Below, in pieces: positions 6,940 through 15,310 of a stretch of DNA of 64,000 nucleotides; positions within the stretch are counted from its first letter, which is position 1, and each line of letters opens with the position of its first letter. A program made the translations under genes and the position numbers. This DNA is from Pasteurellaceae bacterium Orientalotternb1 (GTDB lineage Bacteria; Pseudomonadota; Gammaproteobacteria; Enterobacterales; Pasteurellaceae): the NCBI GenBank assembly GCA_011455275.1, contig CP015028.1:1896911-1960910 (forward strand), in the 5' to 3' direction. The notes under the pieces were generated by a model. It had not been told where the DNA came from. It did not search any database and saw nothing but the letters and a program-made list of their open reading frames with translations.

Positions 6940-9855
6940 TCACCCCAACGCCTTGCGAATAATCTGTTGGATTTTCTCGCCTTCAAACTGGGTCATAAAT
7001 TTCACCGCAATGTGTCCTCCGACATGTTTAAACCACTGTTCGGCGTGCTTGATTTTTTGCAATTCTGAATGGCGTAACTCATCGCTGCCTTCTAGCCCTT
7101 TGCTTTCCACCACCAAATTTAAAATATCGCCTTTGGCGGTTTTGACAATGTAAGCAAAATCAGGTGAGTAACTGCCGCCACCTGCCACGGGGATTTTGAT
7201 GGCATTTTTGGGGATTTTGGTAAATACCGTAATGGCGTTCACCGCCCCTTCTACGATGTTTTGTCGTTCAATTTCGCTGTCAAACACCACGCTATCAAAC
7301 AAAAAACTCTCCAGTGGCGAATACTCCTCGCTTTTCACGCCCAAATTTGCCGCATTGACTTCATCAAGGGGCTTGCCTTGCTGATCGGTAAAGGCAGTCG
7401 GGTGCACGGCACTGTCAATGCGATGATACCCCACTTGAAACTGGCTAAACGAATGGTGCAACAAATAGCGATTAAAGCCTGTATGAATGGCGACAATGGT
7501 CTGGGCATTCATAAATTTTTCAATGACGATGCCCTGCTCTCGTACACGGTGAAAAGCTCGGTGCAAGGTACGCCGTTGAATGAGTGCCTGCTGTGCCAAC
7601 TTTTCTAAAAAAGTGCGATAGTCCATCGTAACGATAGCGTCAAAGTCATCATCTCGATACACATCATCTTCTGCATATAATAAACCTTGATTGACTTTGA
7701 GTGCTTGCACCTTGGTGCGAATACCCGTTTGGGTAAAATGCTTTCGGCTTGCCAGTAAATAATTCACCAACAACTGCTCATACGCCGCCTCGCTGATCGG
7801 ATAACGCAAAATCGCTTTTTGGTTAATCGTCTCCCATAAGGCTTTGAGTTCTTCATATTTGCCCACACGCATTTTTACTGTGTTTTTGTCTTTGCCTGCG
7901 GTGGTAATTTTGCCTTTTTTCAAGCTCTCTGGTTTGCCAAAGGCGTTCGGATAGGCTTTTTTGACTTGCTCGAAACCGTTTCCGACAAAATTGTCGTCAT
8001 CGTCAATCCAACCGTTTTCATGAAAGGTATTACCTAAGGCACGTTTTTTCACCTCGGGATAAACCGCTTGGATTTGAGCAAAGAGTTCATCGTTAAATTG
8101 AGTAAAAACAGGGGCTTTTTGTACGTTGCTGTTCACTTCAGCGGTCAGTTTCTCGACAAAATCCGCTTCACTGCTATCCACAAAGTAATTGAGCTTAAAA
8201 TCGCCGTCTTTGACCCGTGCCATAAATTCATTGACAGGCAGACGCAAGCCCCGCCCCACTTCTTGTAATTTGCTGGTTTCTGATCCGCTGGAACGCAGTT
8301 TACAGATGCCGAACACATTGGGATTGTCCCACCCTTCCCGCAGTGTCCATTTGGAAAAGATAAAACGGCGTGGGTTGTCCAAGGAAAGCAGGCTTTCTTT
8401 GTCGTGTAGGATTTCGTTGATTTCTTTGGCGATTTTTTCGTCATCGCTGGCGTTGTCTTTGGAAAAATAACCGCCGTGGCTCGCTGAAACATCGGCAAGC
8501 ACCGTTTGCAATGAATGGTAAAAAGCACTGCCGATTTCTGCCGTTTGCAGGGCTTTTTGGGCTTCGTCTTTTACGCAGGCTTCAAAACGTTGCAATAAAC
8601 TATCCGCTTGTGCTTTGCCGTCTCGATAACCTGCGATGTCATCAATAAAAAATAACGTGAGTGGTTTGATTTTATCGGCTCGGCTTAATAATGTTTTTTC
8701 GGCTTTAAAATGTTCCCGCACCGCTTGGCGAAGCATTTTATCGGTGATTTGATTGGAATAAGAATAGGGCTTGATACTGCCGTTTAATTCTATTTCAATC
8801 GTCTCGTTAAATACCACTAAGGATTTTCTTTGATGAATTTTGGTGAGGATTAAATCATCAATGGCAGGGTGTACTTTGTTCAAGTTCTCACCAATGGCAA
8901 GGGTAAAGGAAGTTCTACCCTCTTTGGTGCTTAATTCAAATCTCGCCTCATTTTCACTTAATTTTTCAATAAATTTGATACTGGCGTGATTGTCGCCTTG
9001 CACCGCTTCAATAAACGCCCGCACGCCTTTGACCAAATCTTGATTAAAAGCATCAATGGCGGTTAAGCGATAAATTAAATTACGGAATTTGTCATTAAAA
9101 GTCGCCCCATAACGCAAGATAAACTGCGGGGCAAATGCCATTAAACTTTGCCACGTTTTATTATCGTCTTTAAAACGGTGCGGTTCATCAATAATCAAAA
9201 ACGGTTTCACCGACGCAATGGCTTCAAAAGGCTTGCTGTATAAGTCTTTGAGCAACACGCTGCCATCATTGCCACTGTCTTCGCCACGCATGGTGGGGCT
9301 GTTGATCATCCCCATATTGAGCAGTAACACGTGGATTTTATTGGTATTATCCGCCTCAACAAACCGCACAATTTCAGACGGTATGGTCTGTTTTTTGGAT
9401 TTTTTCGTTTTTTGGCTTTGTACCACATACAGCTCAATTTCACTGTCGCCATAACGCCCGTCAAAATCCAAGCGAAAATGGTTACGCAACGCCTCGCTTT
9501 TTAAAAACTGCTCTGTACCTGCCTTAATCGACAAAGTCGGCACGGCAATCACAAATTTATACACCCCGCATTGGCGTTGCAATTCATACATCGTCTGCGT
9601 GTAGGTATAGGTTTTGCCCGTGCCCGTTTCCATTGCAATATCCAGCACTTGACTGCCGTCTGAAAAGATCGTTTCAATCTGATTGGCTTGCTGAAGCGTG
9701 CGGATATTGTCTTTGTACTGGTGTTCTGAAAGCATCAGACTTGGGTTTTCGCCCCGTTCGTTGGACGAAGGCTCTGCCCGATCAAACACGCTCAAGACCG
9801 CCTGCACCGCCACCATTTGGTGCGGCAGATTTTTTTCATAGTGAAAGCCTGCCAT
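6940..9855 (-). CDS. res: Type III restriction endonuclease subunit Res
   Basis: This 971-residue protein has the layout of type III Res subunits: an SF2 helicase core with Walker A (METGTGKT, about 75-82), a DEPH box (223-226), the arginine-finger motif QEVGRGLRLPV near the middle, and a C-terminal PD-(D/E)xK nuclease (SPDFAYI...LVVESKG, about 905-930). Type III Res translocates on DNA with ATP and cuts when two unmethylated sites meet. Its ATG lies one base after the mod stop, so it is translated from the same mRNA as mod. The frame is intact. Confidence 0.95.
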   Translation of the reverse strand: MAGFHYEKNLPHQMVAVQAVLSVFDRAEPSSNERGENPSLMLSEHQYKDNIRTLQQANQIETIFSDGSQVLDIAMETGTGKTYTYTQTMYELQRQCGVYKFVIAVPTLSIKAGTEQFLKSEALRNHFRLDFDGRYGDSEIELYVVQSQKTKKSKKQTIPSEIVRFVEADNTNKIHVLLLNMGMINSPTMRGEDSGNDGSVLLKDLYSKPFEAIASVKPFLIIDEPHRFKDDNKTWQSLMAFAPQFILRYGATFNDKFRNLIYRLTAIDAFNQDLVKGVRAFIEAVQGDNHASIKFIEKLSENEARFELSTKEGRTSFTLAIGENLNKVHPAIDDLILTKIHQRKSLVVFNETIEIELNGSIKPYSYSNQITDKMLRQAVREHFKAEKTLLSRADKIKPLTLFFIDDIAGYRDGKAQADSLLQRFEACVKDEAQKALQTAEIGSAFYHSLQTVLADVSASHGGYFSKDNASDDEKIAKEINEILHDKESLLSLDNPRRFIFSKWTLREGWDNPNVFGICKLRSSGSETSKLQEVGRGLRLPVNEFMARVKDGDFKLNYFVDSSEADFVEKLTAEVNSNVQKAPVFTQFNDELFAQIQAVYPEVKKRALGNTFHENGWIDDDDNFVGNGFEQVKKAYPNAFGKPESLKKGKITTAGKDKNTVKMRVGKYEELKALWETINQKAILRYPISEAAYEQLLVNYLLASRKHFTQTGIRTKVQALKVNQGLLYAEDDVYRDDDFDAIVTMDYRTFLEKLAQQALIQRRTLHRAFHRVREQGIVIEKFMNAQTIVAIHTGFNRYLLHHSFSQFQVGYHRIDSAVHPTAFTDQQGKPLDEVNAANLGVKSEEYSPLESFLFDSVVFDSEIERQNIVEGAVNAITVFTKIPKNAIKIPVAGGGSYSPDFAYIVKTAKGDILNLVVESKGLEGSDELRHSELQKIKHAEQWFKHVGGHIAVKFMTQFEGEKIQQIIRKALG

Positions 9856-9856
9856 A

Positions 9857-11728
9857 TCAATACCTCACCAGTAGGCTGATGTTGAGCTTTTTGCGGTTGG
9901 TGTAGCTGTGCAGTGCCTGTTGTAACTCTTTTTGCTTGGCACTGTCCACATTGTCGCCAAACAGCACAATCCGTTCGGGCAAGAAGTGATTGTCTTGATC
10001 GAGCTTGTGCAACAAGGCTTTGATCGCCCTACTGTCAAAACCTGCCTGCACGATATACAAGGTATTGCCACACCAATTTGCAAAATAATCGCCTAAACTG
10101 ACCGCTTGCAGCGGCGTGGTGAGCGGATTGCCGTCATACAGTCGCCACGTGGTGAGCAACGTGCGGTATTGCTCATCACTTAATTCGCCCACCGTAGGCA
10201 GCTCTTGCTGTGGCTGAAAATCGTCATCCGCCAACGCCCGAAAATCGGGGACGGTTTCAAAAATCTGAAAACCCAAATCGCCGTTGAAATCGGGGAAATC
10301 CTGCCGAATTTTCACCGCACTTTTTTCAATACGGGCTTGGGTGATGTCAAAAATGGTGCAATAGCCCGCCTTATAGGCTTCACTTTTTTTGTCCGTTTCT
10401 TCGGGCAGTTGCACACAGATAAATTGACGGTTTCCACCATCTTCGGCATTGAGTTGCATCACGGCGTGGGCGGTGGTGCCAGAACCAGCAAAGAAGTCCA
10501 TTATTAGATCATTTGAATTGCTGCTTAATCTTAAAATTTGAGTAATTAAACGTACTGGTTTTGGTGTGTCAAATAAAGAAATATCATTAAATAATTTTTT
10601 AATTTCTCTTTTCGCCTCTTGATTATTACCAAAATATTCAGAAAACCACAATGTATCCGCTTTTTTACCCTGCTGAACTTCTGATAAAAATCTTTTTAGA
10701 CGTGGGAATGCAGTTCCATTTTTACCAAACCAAATTCTATTTTCTTGAATTAACTTTTCTAAATTTTCTTGTGAATAAACCCAATGCTTTCCTTTTGGAA
10801 CATTAAAAACCTGTCCATTTGGGCTAATAACATCAAAATATCCACTACTTCTTTCCTCATTTGCAATCAAATCACCAGAAGACCAAACACCTCTTGGGTC
10901 ATTATCAGGATTTGAAAATCTTGCATTCATTTTTTCTGTTCTTGGTAAGAGTTTGATTTCTATATTGGAAATTATTTTTGCATAACAAAAAATATATTCG
11001 TGTGAATTTGAAAAATATTTTGCATCATTTTTTGTACTATGAATTTTTTGCCAAGCGATTTCGCCAACAAAATTCTCTTCCCCAAACACTTCATCACATA
11101 ACAATTTCAACTGTGCCTGTTCGTTATCATCAATGGAAATAAAAATCACACCATCGTCTTTTAATAATTGACGGGCGACATATAGGCGGGGATACATAAA
11201 GGTCAGCCACGCACTGTGGGAATTGGATTTTTTGGCGGTAAAGTCTAAGACACGTTTCGCTTCCTCAATAGACATAGTCGCCAACTCTGCAAGCTGTTCG
11301 GGGCTGAATTTGCGGTCGTCCTGATAAACAAAGCCGTCCGAACCCGTATTGTAAGGCGGGTCGATATAAATCATTTTGACTTGGTTTTGGTAGGCGTTTT
11401 TAAGATGCTTTAAGACTTCTAAATTATCGCCTTTGATCAGCAGGTTTTGGCTATGTCGGTTTTGGGCTTGTTGATTGTGCGTTGCGTCTTCAGCCAACAG
11501 CGTCTGCGGTGGGCAATCCCGCAGATAACGGGCGTAAGATTTGCCCAGCCAATTGAGCGAATACGCCTCACGATTGAGCGGCACATTGGCAGATTGCAGG
11601 CTTTCCGCCATTTTTTCGGGCAAAAACGCCCCGTTTTTATCAAAACAGTGGGGAAAATGCGTTTTAAGCAGGGAAAGAGAAGGATTTTCAGTCGTTTCGG
11701 CAAACAAGGTTTCGGTCGGAAGCGTCAT
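9857..11728 (-). CDS. mod: Type III DNA N6-adenine methyltransferase subunit Mod
   Basis: The 623-residue protein is a beta-class adenine methyltransferase: motif IV DPPY at 123-126 precedes motif I FAGSG at 413-417. The stretch between (about residues 230-400, bases 10531-11041) is the target recognition domain and is visibly richer in A+T than the flanks, suggesting exchange by recombination. The ATG at 11728 has a strong GGGAGG ribosome site six bases ahead. An in-frame TAA at 11762-11764 rules out an N-terminal extension through the upstream repeat tract. The stop is one base before res. Confidence 0.95.
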   Translation of the reverse strand: MTLPTETLFAETTENPSLSLLKTHFPHCFDKNGAFLPEKMAESLQSANVPLNREAYSLNWLGKSYARYLRDCPPQTLLAEDATHNQQAQNRHSQNLLIKGDNLEVLKHLKNAYQNQVKMIYIDPPYNTGSDGFVYQDDRKFSPEQLAELATMSIEEAKRVLDFTAKKSNSHSAWLTFMYPRLYVARQLLKDDGVIFISIDDNEQAQLKLLCDEVFGEENFVGEIAWQKIHSTKNDAKYFSNSHEYIFCYAKIISNIEIKLLPRTEKMNARFSNPDNDPRGVWSSGDLIANEERSSGYFDVISPNGQVFNVPKGKHWVYSQENLEKLIQENRIWFGKNGTAFPRLKRFLSEVQQGKKADTLWFSEYFGNNQEAKREIKKLFNDISLFDTPKPVRLITQILRLSSNSNDLIMDFFAGSGTTAHAVMQLNAEDGGNRQFICVQLPEETDKKSEAYKAGYCTIFDITQARIEKSAVKIRQDFPDFNGDLGFQIFETVPDFRALADDDFQPQQELPTVGELSDEQYRTLLTTWRLYDGNPLTTPLQAVSLGDYFANWCGNTLYIVQAGFDSRAIKALLHKLDQDNHFLPERIVLFGDNVDSAKQKELQQALHSYTNRKKLNISLLVRY

Positions 11729-11856
11729 TGCAGACCTCCCAACGTTGCATTTTTTATAAAGTTATGGCAGGTGCGGTGCGGTGCGGTGCGGTGCGGTGCG
11801 GTGCGGTGCGGTGCGGTGCGGTGCGGTGCGGTGCGGTGCGGTGCGGTGCTTAGCAT
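11725..11856 (-). CDS. Repeat-encoded 43-residue leader peptide overlapping mod
   Basis: An ATG at 11856 has GAGG seven bases upstream and opens a 43-codon frame: MLS, five copies of TAPHR encoded by the GCACC repeats, a further Thr, then CHNFIKNATLGGLQ. Its TGA (11727-11725) overlaps the mod ATG (11728-11726) as ATGA, and the mod ribosome site falls inside its last codons. This is the usual layout for translational coupling. With one repeat more or fewer the frame would end at TAA 11756-11754 or 11764-11762 instead. The peptide itself probably has no function; the act of translating it may set mod expression (inference). Confidence 0.7.
   Translation of the reverse strand: MLSTAPHRTAPHRTAPHRTAPHRTAPHRTCHNFIKNATLGGLQ
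11770..11849 (-). repeat. Simple sequence repeat, 16 perfect GCACC units
   Basis: Eighty bases read as sixteen uninterrupted GCACC pentamers on the minus strand (GGTGC on plus). Such tracts gain and lose units by slipped-strand mispairing and are a hallmark of phase-variable genes. The tract lies in the leader frame upstream of mod, 41 bases before the mod ATG, and not within mod itself. Confidence 0.97.
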
Positions 11857-11866
11857 TGTGTTTCCT

Positions 11867-11904
11867 CGCAAAATTTTAAGTCAAGAAAAAATTTTGCGAT
11901 TATA
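11867..11904 (-). promoter_or_regulatory. -10 box and palindrome ahead of the mod leader
   Basis: A perfect TATAAT on the minus strand (11899-11904) is followed at once by an 11-bp inverted repeat (11867-11877 with 11888-11898, arms CGCAAAATTTT) whose second arm runs into the GAGG ribosome site of the leader. No convincing -35 was found. The palindrome could be an operator or an mRNA hairpin that masks the ribosome site. Confidence 0.5.
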
Positions 11905-11906
11905 CT

Positions 11907-12233
11907 CGCTTTGAGCTAAAACTGCTACCAGCTGTCATATATTTGAAAATCTCGCCATTCATTGTACTTAAAACTGTACTTACTAACGTAACGTTGAGGA
12001 AACTTAACCGCTAGTCTTCGTAACGCACAACGCATTAATCAAGCAGCATCAAACCGAAATAACAAAAGCCACGCAGTTGCGAAGCTTCAATCAGATAGTA
12101 TGACATTTCCGCTCTAATTGCGTGGTGTGAGGGACTACCTAAAAACATAATCATCTCTCTTTAGTCATTTCTAATCTAATAATAATTATGTAATTTTCTA
12201 AACAGAAAAACATTTAGAAATGCAAATACATTA
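11907..12233. other. Intergenic stretch between mod promoter and orphan cassette
   Basis: About 330 A+T-rich bases hold no gene of normal size. One 37-codon open frame is listed separately. I see no insertion sequence ends, RNA gene or clear promoter other than the mod -10. Confidence 0.6.
12035..12148 (-). CDS. Possible 37-residue small protein
   Basis: The frame runs from ATG 12148 to TAA 12035 with the purine-rich AAAGAGAGATG ahead of it, which could serve as a ribosome site. The product (MFLGSPSHHAIRAEMSYY..., ending GLMLLD) matches nothing I recognise. It could be a genuine small gene or the remnant of a larger one in this decayed interval. Confidence 0.25.
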   Translation of the reverse strand: MFLGSPSHHAIRAEMSYYLIEASQLRGFCYFGLMLLD

Positions 12234-12740
12234 TCATTTTTTACCTTTTAAAAAATAACGCTTTTTATTTTCCTTTGCTTGAAAATCATGGTAGTAGTCT
12301 GTATCAAATAGCGAAATAGATTCAATTTCAGACACTCGAATTGCACAACGAAACTTTCTTAAGTCAGAAAGATTATCACTACTAAAGTCAATTCCTTTCT
12401 TTCTATAGACCTCAATATAGTCGCAGTCAAATTTCAATGCTAATGTATCTTTATCTCTATATCCACTTTTGAACGGAATAATGACGATATTATCTAAATC
12501 TGCACTTTCAAACTACTCACTATCTACAAGTCCAACATAAACCTTTTTTGATTTTAGCGATACTTTAACCAGTAAATCATTTTTAACCGCTTGTATGATT
12601 ATTGATAATACACCATTTACACGCCCCAATTCATTATACTTATCATCTATATTATTTTTATTCTCTATTTCTCCTCTTAGCAAGATGAAGGAAAATACAA
12701 CTAGGATAATATACTCTAATTTTATGCCAATGGTATCTCG
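12234..12740 (-). pseudogene. Decayed membrane-anchored hypothetical gene
   Basis: A continuous reading frame encodes a membrane segment (LEYIILVVFSFILL) and then a soluble domain (VNGVLSIIIQAVKNDLL, SLKSKKVYVGLVDSE, PFKSGYRDKDTLALKFDCDYIEVY). An in-frame TAG at 12515-12513 interrupts it, and no ATG, GTG or TTG opens the 5' part. The last 67 codons from 12437 remain open. Its 5' end overlaps the stop of the 91-residue gene upstream, so the two were once coupled. I do not recognise the family. Confidence 0.6.
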
Positions 12741-12997
12741 TATAGAAATAAACCAAGAATAAAAAACTCAACTGGTTTATCAAAAAAACACTCACTAATC
12801 AAGCTAATAATACATTCTAACAATACAAAGAACAAAAAAAGAAAAGCACCTTTAAGCAGAAACTCAAGTCCAAATTTAGCTAAATGGACATAAGCTTCCC
12901 AACCAGTGCTTCTCTTTAATAAAACTTTTTCAGGAGAATAGTTACTTGTGTAGTAATAACCTAACACAAGCACTAACATAACAATAACGATTCCCAA
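12722..12997 (-). CDS. Small membrane protein of orphan cassette (TTG start)
   Basis: The 91-residue product has an N-terminal membrane segment (IVIVMLVLVLGYYY) and a strongly hydrophobic second half (LEFLLKGAFLFLFFVLLECIISLIS). The best start is TTG 12997, immediately after the TAG of the preceding gene, because AGAGGA lies at good spacing inside that gene's end; an ATG at 12979 is possible. The spacing implies translational coupling. Function unknown; I recognise no family. Confidence 0.6.
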   Translation of the reverse strand: MGIVIVMLVLVLGYYYTSNYSPEKVLLKRSTGWEAYVHLAKFGLEFLLKGAFLFLFFVLLECIISLISECFFDKPVEFFILGLFLYEIPLA

Positions 12998-13210
12998 CTA
13001 TTTCCTCTGTTGCTGTGCTGGTGCGGATAAGGCTTGAGCATGTTTCTGTATTGCTGCACGCACATGCTGATTTGTATAATCGACTTCAAGAGAACCATCG
13101 CTATGAATTTTTACTCTTCCATCAAAAATAGTCGTTGGCTGCTGGATAGTAAAAACCGTTTTGTACAGACCATCAATTTTATTTGATGCTTTTTTAAGTA
13201 ATTCAAACAT
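12998..13210 (-). CDS. Hypothetical 70-residue protein, first gene of orphan cassette
   Basis: The ATG at 13210 has GGGGAAA as ribosome site. The product (MFELLKKASNKIDGLYKTVF..., ending SAPAQQQRK) looks soluble, with a possible short beta stretch (FDGRVKIHSDGSLEVDYT) and a helix (AAIQKHAQALSA). It is the first of three tightly packed genes running 13210 to 12234, the last of which is decayed. It diverges from ycaO across 248 bases. I cannot assign a function. Confidence 0.6.
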   Translation of the reverse strand: MFELLKKASNKIDGLYKTVFTIQQPTTIFDGRVKIHSDGSLEVDYTNQHVRAAIQKHAQALSAPAQQQRK

Positions 13211-13393
13211 AATGATTTCCCCATAAAATCGTGCACCTATCGTTCACTTTGAAATATGGTACTCAAGAATTCTTATCAAATCAATCAAAAAAGCATTTGC
13301 TAACATCATTTCATTGTTTCTTTCTCACGAGCATCGCTTAGTGCTATTACTAGCTCGATATGATAAATTTTCCAGTTGTCTGCAATTTATCGC

Positions 13394-13399
13394 TATAAT
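13394..13399 (+). promoter_or_regulatory. Probable -10 box for ycaO
   Basis: TATAAT lies 59 bases ahead of the ycaO ATG in the 248-base gap shared with the divergent orphan cassette. I found no matching -35. The rest of the gap shows nothing else I can name. Confidence 0.5.
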
Positions 13400-13458
13400 A
13401 GCAATAGTTCGGGCAAAATTTTTCGCCCTTATTTTGTTTTATCTCTAGCGAGAACCCT

Positions 13459-15219
13459 ATGACTCAAACCTTTATCCTTGGCAAAGATGCCGCATTAGAA
13501 GACAGTATTGCGAATTTCCAAACCAAGCTGAAACAGCTCGGTTTTAATATTGAAGAAGCCTCGTGGCTTAACCCTGTGCCGAATGTGTGGTCGGTGCATA
13601 TTCGGGATAAAGATTGCCCGCAATGTTTCACCAACGGCAAAGGGGCAACGCAGAAAGCGGCACTGGCTTCGGCATTGGGTGAATATTTTGAGCGTCTTTC
13701 CACGAACTATTTTTGGTCGGATTTCTATCTCGGTAGCAAAATGGCGGAAGCGGATTTTGTGCACTATCCATCGGAAAAATGGTTTGCGATTGAAGATGAA
13801 GAAACTTTGCCTGATGGCATTCTCGATCCTTTTTTGCTTGACTATTTCGATCCCAATGGCGACCTCACCCCTGATCTGTTAGTCGATCTGCAATCGGGTA
13901 ACTACGATCGGGGTATCGTGGCGTTGCCGTACACTCGCCAATCGGATCAGCAAACCGTTTACATTCCGCAAAGCATTGTGGCGAATTTGTTTGTGTCGAA
14001 CGGAATGTCGGCAGGTAACAGCCAAAACGAAGCTCGTGTGCAAGGCTTGTCGGAAGTGTTTGAGCGTTTTGTGAAAAACCGCATCATCACAGAGGCAATC
14101 AGCCTGCCTGAAATTCCACAAAGTGTGATTGACGGCTATCCAACCATCAAAGCCTCTATCGAAAAATTGGAAGAAGAAGGCTTCCCGATTCTCTGCTATG
14201 ACGCCTCTCTCGGCGGTGAATTCCCCGTGATTTGTGTGATTTTGCTCAACCCAAATAACGGCACTTGCTTTGCGTCCTTTGGGGCTCACCCGAATTTCCA
14301 AGTGGCGTTTGAGCGTACCGTAACGGAATTGTTGCAAGGGCGTGGTTTGAAAGATTTGGACGTGTTCGCCCCACCATCATTCAACAATGATGACGTTGCC
14401 GATCACGCCAATTTGGAAACCCATTTCATCGACTCAAGCGGTCTGATTTCGTGGGATTTATTCAAGTCGGAAGCGGATTACGCCTTCGTCCATTGGGATT
14501 TCTCTGGCACGACCGAGCAGGAATTTGCCAACTTAATGGCGATTTTCAACAAATATGAGCAAGAAGTGTACATTATGGATTACGAACATTTGGGCGTGTA
14601 CGCTTGCCGTATTCTTGCCCCAGGAATGTCGAATATCTATCCATCAGACGATTTGATCTACGCCAACAACAATATGGGAATGGATTGGCGGGAAATTCTG
14701 CTTGACTTACCGTATTTCCACCACGATGCACAAACCTACCAAGAGTTGCTAGACGAGTTAGACGAACAAAGCATTGACGATATGACCCGTGTGCGTGAAT
14801 TTATCGGTATCGTGGCGGAAAAAGGTTCGGCAATGCAAACCCTACGCATTGGCGAGTTGAAAGCGATGTTGCACTTAGCCCTTGGCAATTTGGAGCAGGC
14901 GTTAGATTGGGCGAACTGGACGGCAAATATGAACGCCAGCGTGTTCAGTGCCGAACGCAACAACTACTATCGCTGCTTAATTCAATCCATCGAGCTTTTC
15001 CTTGATGAAAACCGTGAACCAACGCAATATCGAATGGTGTTCGAGAAAATGTACGGCGTTGAGGCGGTCGATTTTGCGTGGAAAGCCATTCAAGGCGGCA
15101 ACCCATTCCACGGCTTGCAAGGGGCGGACGAAAGCCTTGAGAGCCTAAAAGCTCACCAAAAATTGCTTGATGCCTACCAAAAAGTGCAGAAAGCGAAGGT
15201 AAACCCTATCGCTAGATAG
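13459..15219 (+). CDS. ycaO: YcaO-domain protein, ribosomal S12 methylthiotransferase accessory factor
   Basis: The 586-residue protein matches the long E. coli-type YcaO, with the glycine-rich start region (CFTNGKGATQKAALASALGEYFERLS), the central ATP-binding segment (GMSAGNSQNEARVQGLSEVFERF) and a C-terminal TPR-like part (ALGNLEQALDWANW). YcaO proteins use ATP to activate amide bonds; this subfamily is linked to beta-methylthiolation of ribosomal protein S12 with RimO. It is transcribed alone. A 16-bp perfect uptake-signal dyad follows the stop. Confidence 0.92.
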   Translation: MTQTFILGKDAALEDSIANFQTKLKQLGFNIEEASWLNPVPNVWSVHIRDKDCPQCFTNGKGATQKAALASALGEYFERLSTNYFWSDFYLGSKMAEADFVHYPSEKWFAIEDEETLPDGILDPFLLDYFDPNGDLTPDLLVDLQSGNYDRGIVALPYTRQSDQQTVYIPQSIVANLFVSNGMSAGNSQNEARVQGLSEVFERFVKNRIITEAISLPEIPQSVIDGYPTIKASIEKLEEEGFPILCYDASLGGEFPVICVILLNPNNGTCFASFGAHPNFQVAFERTVTELLQGRGLKDLDVFAPPSFNNDDVADHANLETHFIDSSGLISWDLFKSEADYAFVHWDFSGTTEQEFANLMAIFNKYEQEVYIMDYEHLGVYACRILAPGMSNIYPSDDLIYANNNMGMDWREILLDLPYFHHDAQTYQELLDELDEQSIDDMTRVREFIGIVAEKGSAMQTLRIGELKAMLHLALGNLEQALDWANWTANMNASVFSAERNNYYRCLIQSIELFLDENREPTQYRMVFEKMYGVEAVDFAWKAIQGGNPFHGLQGADESLESLKAHQKLLDAYQKVQKAKVNPIAR

Positions 15220-15221
15220 CC

Positions 15222-15286
15222 ACAAGCGGTCACTTCCATCGTATTTTTTGCAATTTGCAAAATTTTTATCGGAAGTGACCGCTTGT
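15222..15286. repeat. Uptake signal dyad with 16-bp perfect stem
   Basis: Bases 15222-15237 pair perfectly with 15271-15286; both ends carry the full uptake core. It lies between the convergent ends of ycaO and ytfJ, where it can serve as a bidirectional terminator. Confidence 0.85.
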
Positions 15287-15310
15287 ATTCAGTTCACAGC
15301 AAAAAGCACC

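Noticed and set aside
11770..11849. CRISPR-like array
   Set aside because: The unit is only five bases with no spacers; it is a simple sequence repeat. No CRISPR array or cas gene is seen anywhere in the window.
11447..11914. Plus-strand open frame reading through the repeat tract as VRCGA repeats
   Set aside because: It is antisense to mod and the leader, has no ribosome site or domain, and is open only because GGTGC repeats lack stops.
12998..13210. Idea that the 70- and 91-residue genes form a classical toxin-antitoxin pair
   Set aside because: Neither protein shows a known toxin or antitoxin motif, and the third gene of the unit is decayed; the position alone is not enough.
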